DNA of 64,000 bases from an uncultured Peptococcaceae bacterium (GCA_900552455.1 URZX01000011.1:5530-69529); one strand, 5' to 3'. Positions 34,682 to 43,858 are shown, numbered from the stretch's first letter. Notes: a model not told the origin generated them from the sequence alone. A program made the numbers and translations.

Positions 34682-36574
34682 ATGGCTAAGAAAGCCTTCA
34701 AAGCAGAATCCCAACGACTCATGGATCTGATGATCCATTCCATTTACACCAACCGTGAAATTTTCCTGCGCGAGCTGATCAGTAACGCCAGCGACGCCAT
34801 CGACAAGGTTTATTACCAGACGCTCAGCGACGAAAACCGCACCTTCAACAAGGACGATTACTACATCCGTCTGACGCCAAACCGCGACGCGCGCACCATC
34901 ACCATTGAAGACACAGGCGTCGGCATGACGGCGGAGGAGCTGGAAAACAACCTTGGCACCATCGCCAAGAGCGGCAGCTTTGATTTCAAAGCCGATCAGG
35001 AGATCGACGACGACCACAACATCATCGGTCAGTTCGGCGTCGGTTTTTATTCGGCGTTTATGGTGGCGAAGGAAGTCACCGTCGAATCCAAGACCTGGGG
35101 CGACGAGCCAGCAGCGATGTGGCATTCCGACGGCACCGACGGCTACACGATCTCTGAAAGCGACCGCACAAAACCAGGCACGAAGATCACCCTGGTGCTG
35201 CGCGACAACACGGAAGAAGAAAACTACGACGAATTCCTTGATCCATATCTGCTGAAAAGCCTCGTCAAGCGCTACTCTGATTACATCCGCTATCCGATCG
35301 TGATGCTGATGGAAAAGCAGCGCATGAAGGAAGGCACCGAGGAACATCCAGAATACGAAACCTACTACGAAGACGAAACACTGAACTCGATGGTGCCTCT
35401 CTGGCGTAAAAACAAAAACGAGCTCACAGATGAAGACTACGAAAACTTCTACCATGAACGCCGTTTCGGTTTTGACAAACCGCTGCGCCACCTGCACCTC
35501 AACGCCGAAGGTGCTGCGCTCAGTTATCGCGCCATCCTTTACATCCCAAGCCAGCCACCATTCGACTATTACACCAACGACTACAAACGCGGCTTGGCGC
35601 TGTATTCCAACGGCGTGCTGATCATGGACAGCTGCGAAGATCTGCTGCCGGAATACTACAACTTCGTCAAGGGCGTTGTCGACAGCGAGGATCTCTCGCT
35701 GAATATTTCCCGCGAGCTTTTGCAGCACGACCGCCAGCTCGCCACGATCCGCCACAAGATCGACGAGCGCATCACCCGCGAGCTGAACCAGATGCGCGAC
35801 AACGACCGCGAGCAGTACGAAGAATTTTTCAAAGCCTTCGGCCGCCACATCAAGATCAGCCTCTACAACAGCTACGGCGCGCTTAAGGACAAGCTGCAGG
35901 ATTTCCTGCTCTTCTACTCCTCCACAGAAAACAAGCTCGTCACGCTGAAGGAATACGTCGAGCGCATGCCTGAGGATCAGAAATACATCTACTACGCTGC
36001 CGGTGCCAGCGCCGACCAGATCGACAGCCTGCCACAGGTTGGCATCATCAAGAACAAGGGCTACGAAATGCTCTATCTCACCGACGCCTTCGACGAATTT
36101 GTGCTGCGCACCCTCGGCGCATACAGCGAAAAAGAATTCCGCTCTGTCTCCGGCGACGATCTCGGTCTGGAGGACGACGCTGAAAAGAGCGACGACGAAA
36201 AAGAAGCCGATAACGCCTTCTTCGAAAAGCTCGCCGGTCTGCTCTCCAGCGAAGTTGTGCGCGTGAAAGCCACCGATCTCCTCGCCGACGAAGATGCTGT
36301 CTACCTCTCCACCGAGGGACAGATCTCCGTCGATATGGAAAAACTCTACGCCGCCATGCCAAACGGCGGCGCCATCAAAGCGCAGAAAGTCCTCGAGATC
36401 AACAAGAACCATCCGGTTTACGCCAAACTCGAGAAGCTCTACAAAGCCGAGGACGACGACGCCCTCAAAGAATACACCAACCTGCTCTATCAGCAGGCGC
36501 GCCTCATCGCCGGGCTGCCAGTCGAAGATCCAACCGCTTTCGCCCGCTCCATGAGCGCTATGATGACAAAATAA
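34682..36574 (+). CDS. htpG: Chaperone HtpG (Hsp90)
   Basis: 630 residues, ATP-dependent cytosolic chaperone. GHKL ATPase motifs: NREIFLRELISNASDAIDK (near 19), EDTGVGMT (near 79), and GQFGVGFYSAFMVA (near 112); the middle-domain catalytic Arg region is LNISRELLQHDRQ. The family C-terminal dimer domain is complete. An AGGTGA ribosome site precedes ATG. Controlled by the CIRCE element directly upstream and ended by a terminator. Confidence 0.97.
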   Translation: MAKKAFKAESQRLMDLMIHSIYTNREIFLRELISNASDAIDKVYYQTLSDENRTFNKDDYYIRLTPNRDARTITIEDTGVGMTAEELENNLGTIAKSGSFDFKADQEIDDDHNIIGQFGVGFYSAFMVAKEVTVESKTWGDEPAAMWHSDGTDGYTISESDRTKPGTKITLVLRDNTEEENYDEFLDPYLLKSLVKRYSDYIRYPIVMLMEKQRMKEGTEEHPEYETYYEDETLNSMVPLWRKNKNELTDEDYENFYHERRFGFDKPLRHLHLNAEGAALSYRAILYIPSQPPFDYYTNDYKRGLALYSNGVLIMDSCEDLLPEYYNFVKGVVDSEDLSLNISRELLQHDRQLATIRHKIDERITRELNQMRDNDREQYEEFFKAFGRHIKISLYNSYGALKDKLQDFLLFYSSTENKLVTLKEYVERMPEDQKYIYYAAGASADQIDSLPQVGIIKNKGYEMLYLTDAFDEFVLRTLGAYSEKEFRSVSGDDLGLEDDAEKSDDEKEADNAFFEKLAGLLSSEVVRVKATDLLADEDAVYLSTEGQISVDMEKLYAAMPNGGAIKAQKVLEINKNHPVYAKLEKLYKAEDDDALKEYTNLLYQQARLIAGLPVEDPTAFARSMSAMMTK

Positions 36575-36602
36575 TCCCCACTCATTTTCATACACCCCAC
36601 CC

Positions 36603-36636
36603 AGCCGCCGGAGCCGCCACTCCGGCGGCTATTTTT
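36603..36636 (+). terminator. Intrinsic terminator of htpG
   Basis: AGCCGCCGGAG / CTCCGGCGGCT stem with a 6-base loop and a following TATTTTT. Confidence 0.9.
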
Positions 36637-36770
36637 CGCTGTCAAAGAATCTTTGCGCGCCGTTTTCGCGCGATCAAGCGCAGGTTGCTTTATTTTTTGC
36701 CGCGCTCCTGCGATAATAGAGCCATGGAAAACCGATGCGCATCATCCTCCATGAACGAAAGGACAGACCC

Positions 36771-37613
36771 ATGAAACTCGGAAAAGAAATCGCACAGATC
36801 AGAAAAGACAACAGCATGACCCAGGAAGCCTTCGGTCAGATTTTTCACATCACGCGCCAGACGGTGTCGAATTGGGAAAACGAAAAATCCTATCCCGATC
36901 TCGAAACGCTGGTGGCGATCAGCGACCGTTTCGGCATTTCCCTGGACACGCTGCTCAAGGAGGACGAGCATATGATCCAGACCATCGACAAAGAACGCCG
37001 CAGAGGAAAACGCTTGCTCAAGATCGTCATCGCCGCGCTCAGCGTCGTCGTTATCGCCTGCGCCAGCTACAGCGGCTACTGGTATTATCAGAAAACGAGC
37101 TTTGAGGAACGATTTGAGAGCACGCTGGCACGATATGATTTCACACAGATGACCGCCATCGACGAGGCCGGCAACGAATCTTTCTCCGGCCGTTACGGTT
37201 CTCAACAACCAGAAGGCTACTTTTTCATCGAACCGCCGGACTTCCCATCGCTACTCTCGTTTAACACCACCGTTCCTGACGACGTGCAAAGTATGTACGC
37301 CATCATCAACGTTGACGGGCACAAAATATTGCGCCTGTACATCCGGCCCGCCCAAACCATCAACAATAGCGGCGACATCATTACCGATTTTGCCTTCACA
37401 ACCATCGCCCTCGTCGACAGCGTGAAAAAATATGAAGGCGGCACCATTGAATGGGAAGGCTCGCAAGAATATCGCCTCGACGAAGACGGCAATCTCGAGG
37501 CTTTGGAAGCTGCGCCGGAAGCCGATTTTCTCGATGCGTACGAAGCTCACAAATCTGACGTCAGGTCCGCCATCGCCAGCATGCGCGAGATGCTGAACGC
37601 ATTCTACGCATAA
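36771..37613 (+). CDS. XRE-family regulator with membrane anchor and extracytoplasmic domain
   Basis: 280 residues. N-terminal Cro/CI helix-turn-helix (1-60: IRKDNSMTQEAFGQIFHITRQTVSNWENEKSYPD), a basic linker (RRRGKR), a membrane helix (about 79-100), and an outward domain of about 175 residues with no recognised family. This one-component layout could couple an external signal to DNA binding. Start at 36771 (MKLGKEIAQIR) with AAAGGA upstream; the in-frame extension is not supported. Single-gene unit with its own terminator. Target genes unknown. Confidence 0.85.
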   Translation: MKLGKEIAQIRKDNSMTQEAFGQIFHITRQTVSNWENEKSYPDLETLVAISDRFGISLDTLLKEDEHMIQTIDKERRRGKRLLKIVIAALSVVVIACASYSGYWYYQKTSFEERFESTLARYDFTQMTAIDEAGNESFSGRYGSQQPEGYFFIEPPDFPSLLSFNTTVPDDVQSMYAIINVDGHKILRLYIRPAQTINNSGDIITDFAFTTIALVDSVKKYEGGTIEWEGSQEYRLDEDGNLEALEAAPEADFLDAYEAHKSDVRSAIASMREMLNAFYA

Positions 37614-37617
37614 AAAT

Positions 37618-37660
37618 CGCGCGCTCGCAAAGCTTTTTCTTGCGAGCGCGCGTTCATTTT
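37618..37660. terminator. Intrinsic terminator, probably bidirectional
   Basis: CGCGCGCTCGCAA / TTGCGAGCGCGCG stem, 9-base loop, T-rich on the plus side (TTCATTTTT) and A-rich before the stem, serving the XRE gene and perhaps the convergent AlkD-like gene. Confidence 0.8.
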
Positions 37661-37675
37661 TACGAGCACTTTTAT

Positions 37676-38362
37676 TCAGCGATAAGATTTTAAGAGCACT
37701 TTCTGCTCCGGCGAAATGCGGCGGCTCTCCACCGCTTTCTGGATGCTCTTGCGATGCACCCACTCTGGCATCCGGCGCTCGGCGATCCACGGCAGCGTGG
37801 CCCCCCACTGCTTCACCAGCGCCACGCTGAAATACCAGGCGACGCCCATGTTCACATAATACTCGTCGCAGGCGCAATCCGCCACCGCCGCGAGCTGTTC
37901 CGGGCGAAATTCAGCATCCAGGCAGTGCTCCATGAGCATATTGATGCCGAAGCGCACGGTGTAGGGCTGCGATTTTTCCTGCATCCACGCCAGCGCCGGC
38001 GCTTCCACGAGCTCCGGATGCTTTTTGAAAAGCTTCGGCGAAAAGGAATCGCAGTTCGCCCAGTTGTCGATCATCGGCAGGAAATGGTTGATCTGTGCCA
38101 GGCAGGCGCCAGCATCCAGGATCTCTGCGACGAGGAATCCGTGCACATTGATCTCCTCCACATAATCGTGCGCCGTCATCGCGAGAAATTCCGGCAGCCG
38201 CTCATCCTTTTTGAACGCTTTCGCGACGGCGCGCTGCGCCGGCAACCGCACGCCAAGAATCCGCGCCGGATCGATCGTCGGCACGAGCTTGGCGTGAAAA
38301 TCTTTGTAACCCTCGTCGATATTTGCGACCAGCGCCGAGCATATCTCTTCAGCAATCGTCAT
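37676..38362 (-). CDS. DNA alkylation repair protein, AlkD-like (HEAT-repeat)
   Basis: 228 residues of helical repeats. The family segment GVRLPAQRAVAKAF near residue 37 and IDNWANCDSF near 98, containing the Trp and Asp used by AlkD-type glycosylases, are both present, as is MEHCLDAEF later. Probably excises or shields alkylated purines; many relatives in Bacillota are untested. It overlaps the upstream gene's stop by 4 bases (ATGA). Confidence 0.87.
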   Translation of the reverse strand: MTIAEEICSALVANIDEGYKDFHAKLVPTIDPARILGVRLPAQRAVAKAFKKDERLPEFLAMTAHDYVEEINVHGFLVAEILDAGACLAQINHFLPMIDNWANCDSFSPKLFKKHPELVEAPALAWMQEKSQPYTVRFGINMLMEHCLDAEFRPEQLAAVADCACDEYYVNMGVAWYFSVALVKQWGATLPWIAERRMPEWVHRKSIQKAVESRRISPEQKVLLKSYR

Positions 38363-39180
38363 TGTTTTTCCTCCTCCGGTTCTGTTTCAAAATCGCGCAA
38401 AAAATAATCGTCCAGCGCTGCGCCGCAGAAAACATGCTGCCAATAATTTTCCACCAGCTTCTGATAACGCGCCTGCCCTTCTGCAAAGAGCGCAAGCATC
38501 CGCGGATTGGTCACGTCTGAGAGTGTATCCTTTGGCCCCATAAAGATGCCAGCGATCGACCGCGCCCCTACCAGGGTGAGTATTTTCTGTACGACCGCAT
38601 AGGTCCAGTCGCTTTTCAGGCTCGTGTGACTCTTGATCCAGCGAAAATCTCGCCACAGCGCCGCGATGTCGTGCGCATCGCCCAATCCCGCCTTCTCGTA
38701 CAGCCGCCCTACCAGCAGCCGCTCACGCCACGACACCGCGATCACATCGCCAAGTGCAAAACGGCGGGGATCGAATCCCCTTCTCTCCAACAAATAACGG
38801 TCAAATTCCGTCTCCAGACGATGATGGTCATACGTCAGCTCCATCACCCAGCGCTCGATCGCCGGGTGCGCTGTGCTGTCCAGCGCAAAATGGCCGATCA
38901 GCCCAAAGAGATACGCCAGCTCCGCGCTCGTCGGTCTGCGCCCACCCTCGCCCTCCAGTGCCAGCAGCAATTTCTCAGAGCTCCCATGGTGCAGCGCTGA
39001 TCCTGTTTTGGAATAATGCTTTCCTCTCAGCGCCTGAAACTGGTCAAAAAAATAAAAATCCGGCCCCTGCAAGCCAAGATCAAACAGTCCACGGTGCGCG
39101 CAGACAATACGCCGCATCGGCGCCGCAAAATCCGCGAGCGCTTCCGCGCCAAATATATAATGAGCAAAAATCGCCGGCAT
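38359..39180 (-). CDS. Zinc-dependent phospholipase C family protein
   Basis: 273 residues. Helical PF00882-like fold with candidate zinc ligands: N-terminal H7 in FAHYIFG, ALHHGSS, GLIGHFALDSTAHP and MELTYDHHRLETEFD, in the order found in this family. No signal peptide, so probably cytoplasmic or atypically located. Substrate unknown. Coupled to the AlkD-like gene by an ATGA overlap. Confidence 0.85.
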   Translation of the reverse strand: MPAIFAHYIFGAEALADFAAPMRRIVCAHRGLFDLGLQGPDFYFFDQFQALRGKHYSKTGSALHHGSSEKLLLALEGEGGRRPTSAELAYLFGLIGHFALDSTAHPAIERWVMELTYDHHRLETEFDRYLLERRGFDPRRFALGDVIAVSWRERLLVGRLYEKAGLGDAHDIAALWRDFRWIKSHTSLKSDWTYAVVQKILTLVGARSIAGIFMGPKDTLSDVTNPRMLALFAEGQARYQKLVENYWQHVFCGAALDDYFLRDFETEPEEEKQ

Positions 39181-39251
39181 GAGATCCTCTCCTTCACGAA
39201 TAGTCTACGCCCATCATAGCACAAGCGCCAAGCGCTGCCAATTCTGAGCAC

Positions 39252-39283
39252 AAAAAATCTCGGGCCGAAACCCGAGATTTTTT
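39252..39283 (-). terminator. Terminator of the second ABC importer operon
   Basis: AAAAAATCTCGGG / CCCGAGATTTTTT stem with a 6-base loop, immediately after the microprotein stop; symmetrical, so it may also work in the other direction. Confidence 0.92.
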
Positions 39284-39286
39284 CGC

Positions 39287-39424
39287 TTATCTATCGTCCT
39301 TACCTAAGAAGCGCTCTGATAGATAGAACACCGTCTTACGGATCACGATGAAGAGGACCGCTAATCCAACACAGGCTGTGAAGAAAAACGCCCATTCCAT
39401 CGGGATCAATGCGCCGATCATCAT
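39287..39424 (-). CDS. Membrane microprotein of the second ABC importer operon (45 residues)
   Basis: Very short, but well supported: ideal ribosome site AAAGGAGG nine bases before ATG, 19 bases after the ATPase stop, and an intrinsic terminator 4 bases after its own stop. The product starts MMIGALIPMEWAF, has one hydrophobic helix (about residues 10-28, WAFFFTACVGLAVLFIVI) and a basic/acidic tail RKTVFYLSERFLGKDDR, so the C-terminus should face the cytoplasm. No family recognised. By position it may be an accessory or regulatory subunit of the importer. Confidence 0.75.
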   Translation of the reverse strand: MMIGALIPMEWAFFFTACVGLAVLFIVIRKTVFYLSERFLGKDDR

Positions 39425-39443
39425 CAGAGAACGCCTCCTTTCA

Positions 39444-40199
39444 TTAAAGCACGAGACTCATCGAATCGGTGATCTTTTTACGCAGTTCGAGGAAGTCATG
39501 ACCGGTCAGGTTGCGAGGACGAGGTAGGTCGACGACGTATTCACCGGCGAGATGGCTAGGCAGCTTACCATCGAGGATGATAATGCGGTCAGCCAGATAA
39601 ATAGCTTCGTCGATGTTGGACGTTACGAAGAGAATCGTACGTTTTTCTTCCTGCCATACGCGCTCAATCTCAATTTCCATGAGGATACGGGTCTGAGCGT
39701 CGAGCTGACCGAATGGTTCGTCGAGGATGAGGAGCGTTGGTTCGTTGACGTATGCACGCGCAATACCAACACGCTGTTTCATACCACCGGAAAGCTGGTT
39801 TGGATAGCTGTTTTCAAAGCCAGTCAGACCAACGAGGTCGATGTATTTCTGCGCCATTTTGCGGCGTTCTTCCTTGCCGATCCCTTTGAGCTTTGGCCCC
39901 ATTTCGACGTTACCCATAACGGTACGCCAGAAGAACAGGGTGTAGCGCTGGAATACGAAACCAACTTTATCACTAGGGCCATCCACTTCTTCACCGTTAA
40001 CGTAAACGTGACCGGTAGTTGGCGCTTCGAAGCCTGCGATGAGACGCATCAGGGTACTCTTACCAGACTGCCCTGGTCCAAGGATGACGACAAATTCGTT
40101 TTCCTTTGCATGGAAGTTCATCGTCGACAAAACCTTCTTGTCGCCAAAGTTTTTGGAGATATCCACGCATTCAATTATATTTGTGTGTTTCTCGTCCAT
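39444..40199 (-). CDS. ABC importer ATPase B, lacking the H-loop histidine
   Basis: 251 residues, NitT/TauT-type. Walker [11 protein letters not shown]-loop [13 protein letters not shown], intact signature LSGGMKQR, Walker [13 protein letters not shown]. The switch histidine is absent: the H-loop reads FVTSNIDEA, where the family (and the other ATPase of this operon) has FITHN; the codon is TCC, so this is not a one-base ambiguity. The ATG at 40199 has AAGGGGG eight bases upstream and overlaps the permease gene by 25 bases. Probably forms a heterodimer with ATPase A (43106-43858). Confidence 0.9.
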   Translation of the reverse strand: MDEKHTNIIECVDISKNFGDKKVLSTMNFHAKENEFVVILGPGQSGKSTLMRLIAGFEAPTTGHVYVNGEEVDGPSDKVGFVFQRYTLFFWRTVMGNVEMGPKLKGIGKEERRKMAQKYIDLVGLTGFENSYPNQLSGGMKQRVGIARAYVNEPTLLILDEPFGQLDAQTRILMEIEIERVWQEEKRTILFVTSNIDEAIYLADRIIILDGKLPSHLAGEYVVDLPRPRNLTGHDFLELRKKITDSMSLVL

Positions 40200-40990
40200 G
40201 GACAAAGCCCCCTTTCAATCAGAGTCAGTGCGAAGGATGTCAGGAAGGATACGAGGCAGATGACGAGCATCCCGGCGATACACATCGCGGTGTTGTCAAT
40301 TCTCATACCCTGGTTGATAACGAACCCGAGACCGCTGCGGGCACCGACCAGCTCAGCTGCGACCACGCAGGTCCAGGATGTGGACAGCGCGATCTGCAGA
40401 CCTGCGAAGATAGCAGGGATACAGGATGGTGCAGTAACCTGGAGATGTTCCTGCCAATAGGTGGCGCCGAGGTTACGGATGCAGTCATAAAGTTCAGGGT
40501 CAACGAGACGGATCCCGTTGTAAGAGTTCAGAATAAGCGGTACCAAAGCACCGATGAAGATGATGAAGATCTTGGAAGCTTCGCCGATACCAAACCAGAG
40601 GATGGAAATGGAGATCCATGCGATAGGTGGCATTGGTTTGAAGAATTCGAAGATCGGACGTACGATCGCATTAGCAGTTTTGTTGAAGCCCATCAGCACC
40701 CCAAGAGGAATACCGATGACAGCTGCCAAGAGAAACGCGATCATAACGCGGCGGAAACTGATCCAAGTGTGCATGAGCAGTGTGTAGCCAGCCAAACGAG
40801 ACTGGAACATGTCGATCAGTTCAGTAACAACCTCCCAAGGGCGAGGCATCATCGTGGCATTACCAACGACGACGATCAGATCCCAGATGCCCAAGAAGAG
40901 AACAATAGAGATAACGTTCAGAACACGTTTGTTGCGCAAGGCTTTTTGTAAAACATTACCGCCTCTAGCTTCAGAAATTGTTTCACTCAT
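40175..40990 (-). CDS. ABC importer permease, NitT/TauT family (second permease)
   Basis: 271 residues, six membrane segments in a BPD_transp_1 fold: MPRPWEVV entry motif, PLGVLMGFNKTANAIVRPIFEFFKPMPPIAWI, and the coupling loop DCIRNLGATYWQEHLQVTAPSCIPAIFAGLQ. About as similar to its neighbour permease as expected for paralogues, so the two probably form a heterodimeric channel. 14 bases after the first permease gene. Confidence 0.92.
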   Translation of the reverse strand: MSETISEARGGNVLQKALRNKRVLNVISIVLFLGIWDLIVVVGNATMMPRPWEVVTELIDMFQSRLAGYTLLMHTWISFRRVMIAFLLAAVIGIPLGVLMGFNKTANAIVRPIFEFFKPMPPIAWISISILWFGIGEASKIFIIFIGALVPLILNSYNGIRLVDPELYDCIRNLGATYWQEHLQVTAPSCIPAIFAGLQIALSTSWTCVVAAELVGARSGLGFVINQGMRIDNTAMCIAGMLVICLVSFLTSFALTLIERGLCPWTRNTQI

Positions 40991-41004
40991 AGATAGGCAC
41001 CTCC

Positions 41005-41814
41005 TTACTGACCTTTTCTGCTGCCCTTAACGAGCTGTTTTTCAATCAAGCCAACGATAACGGTGATGACGACACCAGTCAGCGCAGTCAGAACCATCCC
41101 GAGGATGATCATGTCTGGCATCAGGAGACGACGGCCCATTTCGATGAAGAAACCAAGACCTCTATCGGCGCCGACCATTTCAGCGGCAACGAGGCAGGTC
41201 CATGCAGTTGCCAGAGCAACCTGCAGACCACCAAATACCATTGGTAATGCGGATGGTACGCAGACATTTCTAAAGATTTCCCAGCTGCCTGCGCCATAGG
41301 TTTTCGCCATGCGGATGTAGGTAGGGTTTGTCATCTTTACACCAGAGCAGGAGTTGATGACGCAAGGTACCAACGCACCGACAAAGATGATAAAGATCTT
41401 ACTGAACAAACCAGTACCAAACCAGATAATGCAAAGAGGAATCCATGCAACGGATGGGATAGGGCGAACGATTTCGAAGATAGGACGAACGAGACCGTCA
41501 AACGTCGTGAACCAGCCCATTGCCAAGCCAAGAGGAATACCAATGACCAGTGCGAGAATGTAACCGATCAGAGCTTCTTCCAAGCTGATACCGATATGCC
41601 CCCAAATGATCGTGCCATCAGGGTTCGGGTTGGATAATTTATCAATGAATAGCGAGATAACCTGTGTTGGCGACGCTAACAGATGAGGAGAAATCAGACC
41701 TGCGCGTACGATGCCTTCCCAGAATACGAGGAATACGCAGACAGAAACTACAGAGATCGCTGTATAGAAGCTTTGCTTCTTTTCTGTGCGTTTTAATTTT
41801 TTATTACTCGCCAT
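41005..41814 (-). CDS. ABC importer permease, NitT/TauT family (first permease)
   Basis: 269 residues, six membrane segments. Shares LASPTQVISL, GIPLGLAMGWFTTFDGLVRPIFEIVRPIPSVAWIPLCIIWFGTG-type helices (two separate stretches) and the coupling loop RMAKTYGAGSWEIFRNVCVPSALPMVFGGLQ. ATG at 41814 follows GGAGG by seven bases; the longer in-frame form is less likely. Middle gene of the importer operon. Confidence 0.92.
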   Translation of the reverse strand: MASNKKLKRTEKKQSFYTAISVVSVCVFLVFWEGIVRAGLISPHLLASPTQVISLFIDKLSNPNPDGTIIWGHIGISLEEALIGYILALVIGIPLGLAMGWFTTFDGLVRPIFEIVRPIPSVAWIPLCIIWFGTGLFSKIFIIFVGALVPCVINSCSGVKMTNPTYIRMAKTYGAGSWEIFRNVCVPSALPMVFGGLQVALATAWTCLVAAEMVGADRGLGFFIEMGRRLLMPDMIILGMVLTALTGVVITVIVGLIEKQLVKGSRKGQ

Positions 41815-41948
41815 ACTTACACCTCCACTCAAGAATTTTTTGCCTTCATCTCAGAAAGCAGGAGTGTTTTTGTTTCATGTCACGTCTTTAACAAAGAGGG
41901 GGAGTCTATTTTGTTTAACAGACTCCCCTCCACCTTACAAATTAAATC

Positions 41949-43052
41949 TTAGTTCTTTTCGCCTTTAATTTCGATGGCTCTTTCGAGGAAGGAAGAATCA
42001 ATGCAGAAGCCCTTGTCTTCGAGCTGCTGGCGTTCATCAGCAGTGTACTGACCCTGAGTTACAAAGTAGTCAGCAGACTTCTGGAGGTCTTCGAGCAGTT
42101 CGCCGCTCTGCAGCATTTCGAGCTGATCTTCAAGGCTTGGAATATCGTGGGATTCGATATCCAGTGCAGCATTTTCTTCGCTAACGTCCATTGCGGCCCA
42201 ATCGGTGAAGAAGCTGGAGATTTCAGCAGCCATATCGGTGCCTTCATCGTTGAAGCGGTCAGCGCCTTCGCTCATCATAGCGAGCATGCTTGCGATCGCG
42301 TCAGGATTTTCTTCAGCCATCTTAGGGTCAGCAACCCACAGCATCAGGCAGGTAGAGCCGACCTGTTCTGCAGTAGCAACTTCCTGCCAGCCTTTTTCCA
42401 GACCGGTGTAGAGGAATGGAGCCCAGAGAACGAGGTAGTCGCCTTCGCCGGATTCGAATGCAGCGATAGCCTGAGCCTGTTCAAGGTTACGAACGGTTAC
42501 ATCGTTTTCAGTGAGACCAAACTGTGCCAGGTAGCCGGACAGGGTGTAAGTACCGGTAGATACAGTCGTGGTCAGGAAAGTCTTACCTTTGATGTCTTCA
42601 GCAGTACCAAAGGTGCCGTTTTCGTTTTCAGTGTTAAAGACGACATCGCCTTCACGTGCCAGAACGGCGTTTGCACGGGATTCGTTGGAGGATACGCCAA
42701 CGATTGGGGTGTCATAACGCAGTGCAGACATCAGAGTTGGTACGGAACCATTACTCATGATGGCGAGCTGGTTAGCAGGAACAGTCTGGACCATAGGCAT
42801 CCCGGAGTCAAAATACTGCATGGTCATGTTGATGCCGTATTTTTCCTGGATGGATGGATCGGTCATGGTAGCATAGTACGCTGGCCAAGCATCGATCTGG
42901 CCCTGGAACCCGCCTTCTACAGAGATGACTTCGCCCTCACTGCTCGCGGATCCGCCACCGCCACCGCCGCCGCAGCCGGCGAGGGTGCCCAGTAAAGCGA
43001 CTGATAAAACGACAGCTGTTGCGACTTTCCAAGATTTTCTGTGACGTTTCAT
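41949..43052 (-). CDS. Substrate-binding lipoprotein of the second ABC importer
   Basis: 367 residues. Signal peptide with lipobox LAGC (Cys27) followed by a poly-Gly linker, then a SsuA/NMT1-like fold: GGFQGQIDAWPAYYA, FDSGMPMVQTVPANQLAIMSNGSVPTL, KGKTFLTTTVSTGTYTL. The ligand is not deducible; relatives bind taurine, nitrate, aliphatic sulfonates or pyrimidine precursors. ATG at 43052 chosen over the GTG nine bases earlier, which lies too close to GGGAG. Confidence 0.9.
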   Translation of the reverse strand: MKRHRKSWKVATAVVLSVALLGTLAGCGGGGGGGSASSEGEVISVEGGFQGQIDAWPAYYATMTDPSIQEKYGINMTMQYFDSGMPMVQTVPANQLAIMSNGSVPTLMSALRYDTPIVGVSSNESRANAVLAREGDVVFNTENENGTFGTAEDIKGKTFLTTTVSTGTYTLSGYLAQFGLTENDVTVRNLEQAQAIAAFESGEGDYLVLWAPFLYTGLEKGWQEVATAEQVGSTCLMLWVADPKMAEENPDAIASMLAMMSEGADRFNDEGTDMAAEISSFFTDWAAMDVSEENAALDIESHDIPSLEDQLEMLQSGELLEDLQKSADYFVTQGQYTADERQQLEDKGFCIDSSFLERAIEIKGEKN

Positions 43053-43105
43053 ATGAAACACACTCCCTTCAATTTTTTACCTTTTATTCTTATGCCCAAG
43101 TGTTC

Positions 43106-43858
43106 TTACCACCACTTGATGGCATCGGTAACATAGTTACGAAGTTCTACGAAATCATCTGCCAACGCATCGCGTGGTCTTGGCAGATTGATCGGAATCG
43201 ATTCCTTGATCGTCGTTGGTTTGTTGGTGAGTACCAAAATACGTTCTGCAATGTAGACCGCTTCTTCGACGTTATGCGTGATGAAGATAACGGTGTTGTG
43301 CAGTTCAGACCAGATACGTACGAGCTCATCTTCGAGATAGAAGCGGAGCTTAACGTCCAGCTGACCATAAGGTTCGTCCATGAGGAGCAAGTCAGGGTCA
43401 GTTGCAAACGCTCTCGCGATTGCCACGCGCTGCTCCATACTGGAGGAGATCTGTGCTGGATAGAGATCCTGGGTCTGTGTCAGACCAACGAGCTCCATAA
43501 CTTCCTGCACTTTCTTTTCGATCTTGTCCTTTGGCCATTTTTTAATTTCCATACCATAAGCGATGTTTTCTTTGACTGTACGCCAAGGCAAGCAGGATGG
43601 TTCCTGGAATACGAAGGAAATACTGTGCTTTCTTGGGTCAGCCGGTTCACCGTCGATGAGAACTTCGCCTTCGCTTGGTACATACAAGGTTGACAGCAGG
43701 TTTAAGAACGTCGTCTTCCCGCAGCCTGTAGGACCTACGATAACGAGGAACTCACCTTTTTTAACGGTGAAGTTGATGTCATTCAGTACGAGCAGATCGC
43801 CGAAGCGTTTCGTCAGATGATTGACAACAACTTTGTCTTGTCTCGTGTCTTCTCCCAT
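43106..43858 (-). CDS. ABC importer ATPase A, with a degenerate signature motif
   Basis: 250 residues, NitT/TauT-type. Walker A GPTGCGKTT, Q-loop FVFQEPSCLPWRT, Walker B LLLMDEPYGQLD and H-loop His in FITHNVEEA are canonical, but the ABC signature reads ISSSMEQR instead of LSGGQQQR: both glycines are serines. In an ATPase dimer this signature completes the partner's nucleotide site, so with ATPase B one site would be degenerate and the other complete. First gene of the operon. ATG at 43858; ribosome site weak (GTGGA). Confidence 0.9.
   Translation of the reverse strand: MGEDTRQDKVVVNHLTKRFGDLLVLNDINFTVKKGEFLVIVGPTGCGKTTFLNLLSTLYVPSEGEVLIDGEPADPRKHSISFVFQEPSCLPWRTVKENIAYGMEIKKWPKDKIEKKVQEVMELVGLTQTQDLYPAQISSSMEQRVAIARAFATDPDLLLMDEPYGQLDVKLRFYLEDELVRIWSELHNTVIFITHNVEEAVYIAERILVLTNKPTTIKESIPINLPRPRDALADDFVELRNYVTDAIKWW

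Noticed and set aside
34622..36595. 657-residue open frame on the minus strand across htpG
   Set aside because: Antisense shadow of htpG; no ribosome site or family similarity, and the htpG frame carries all Hsp90 motifs.
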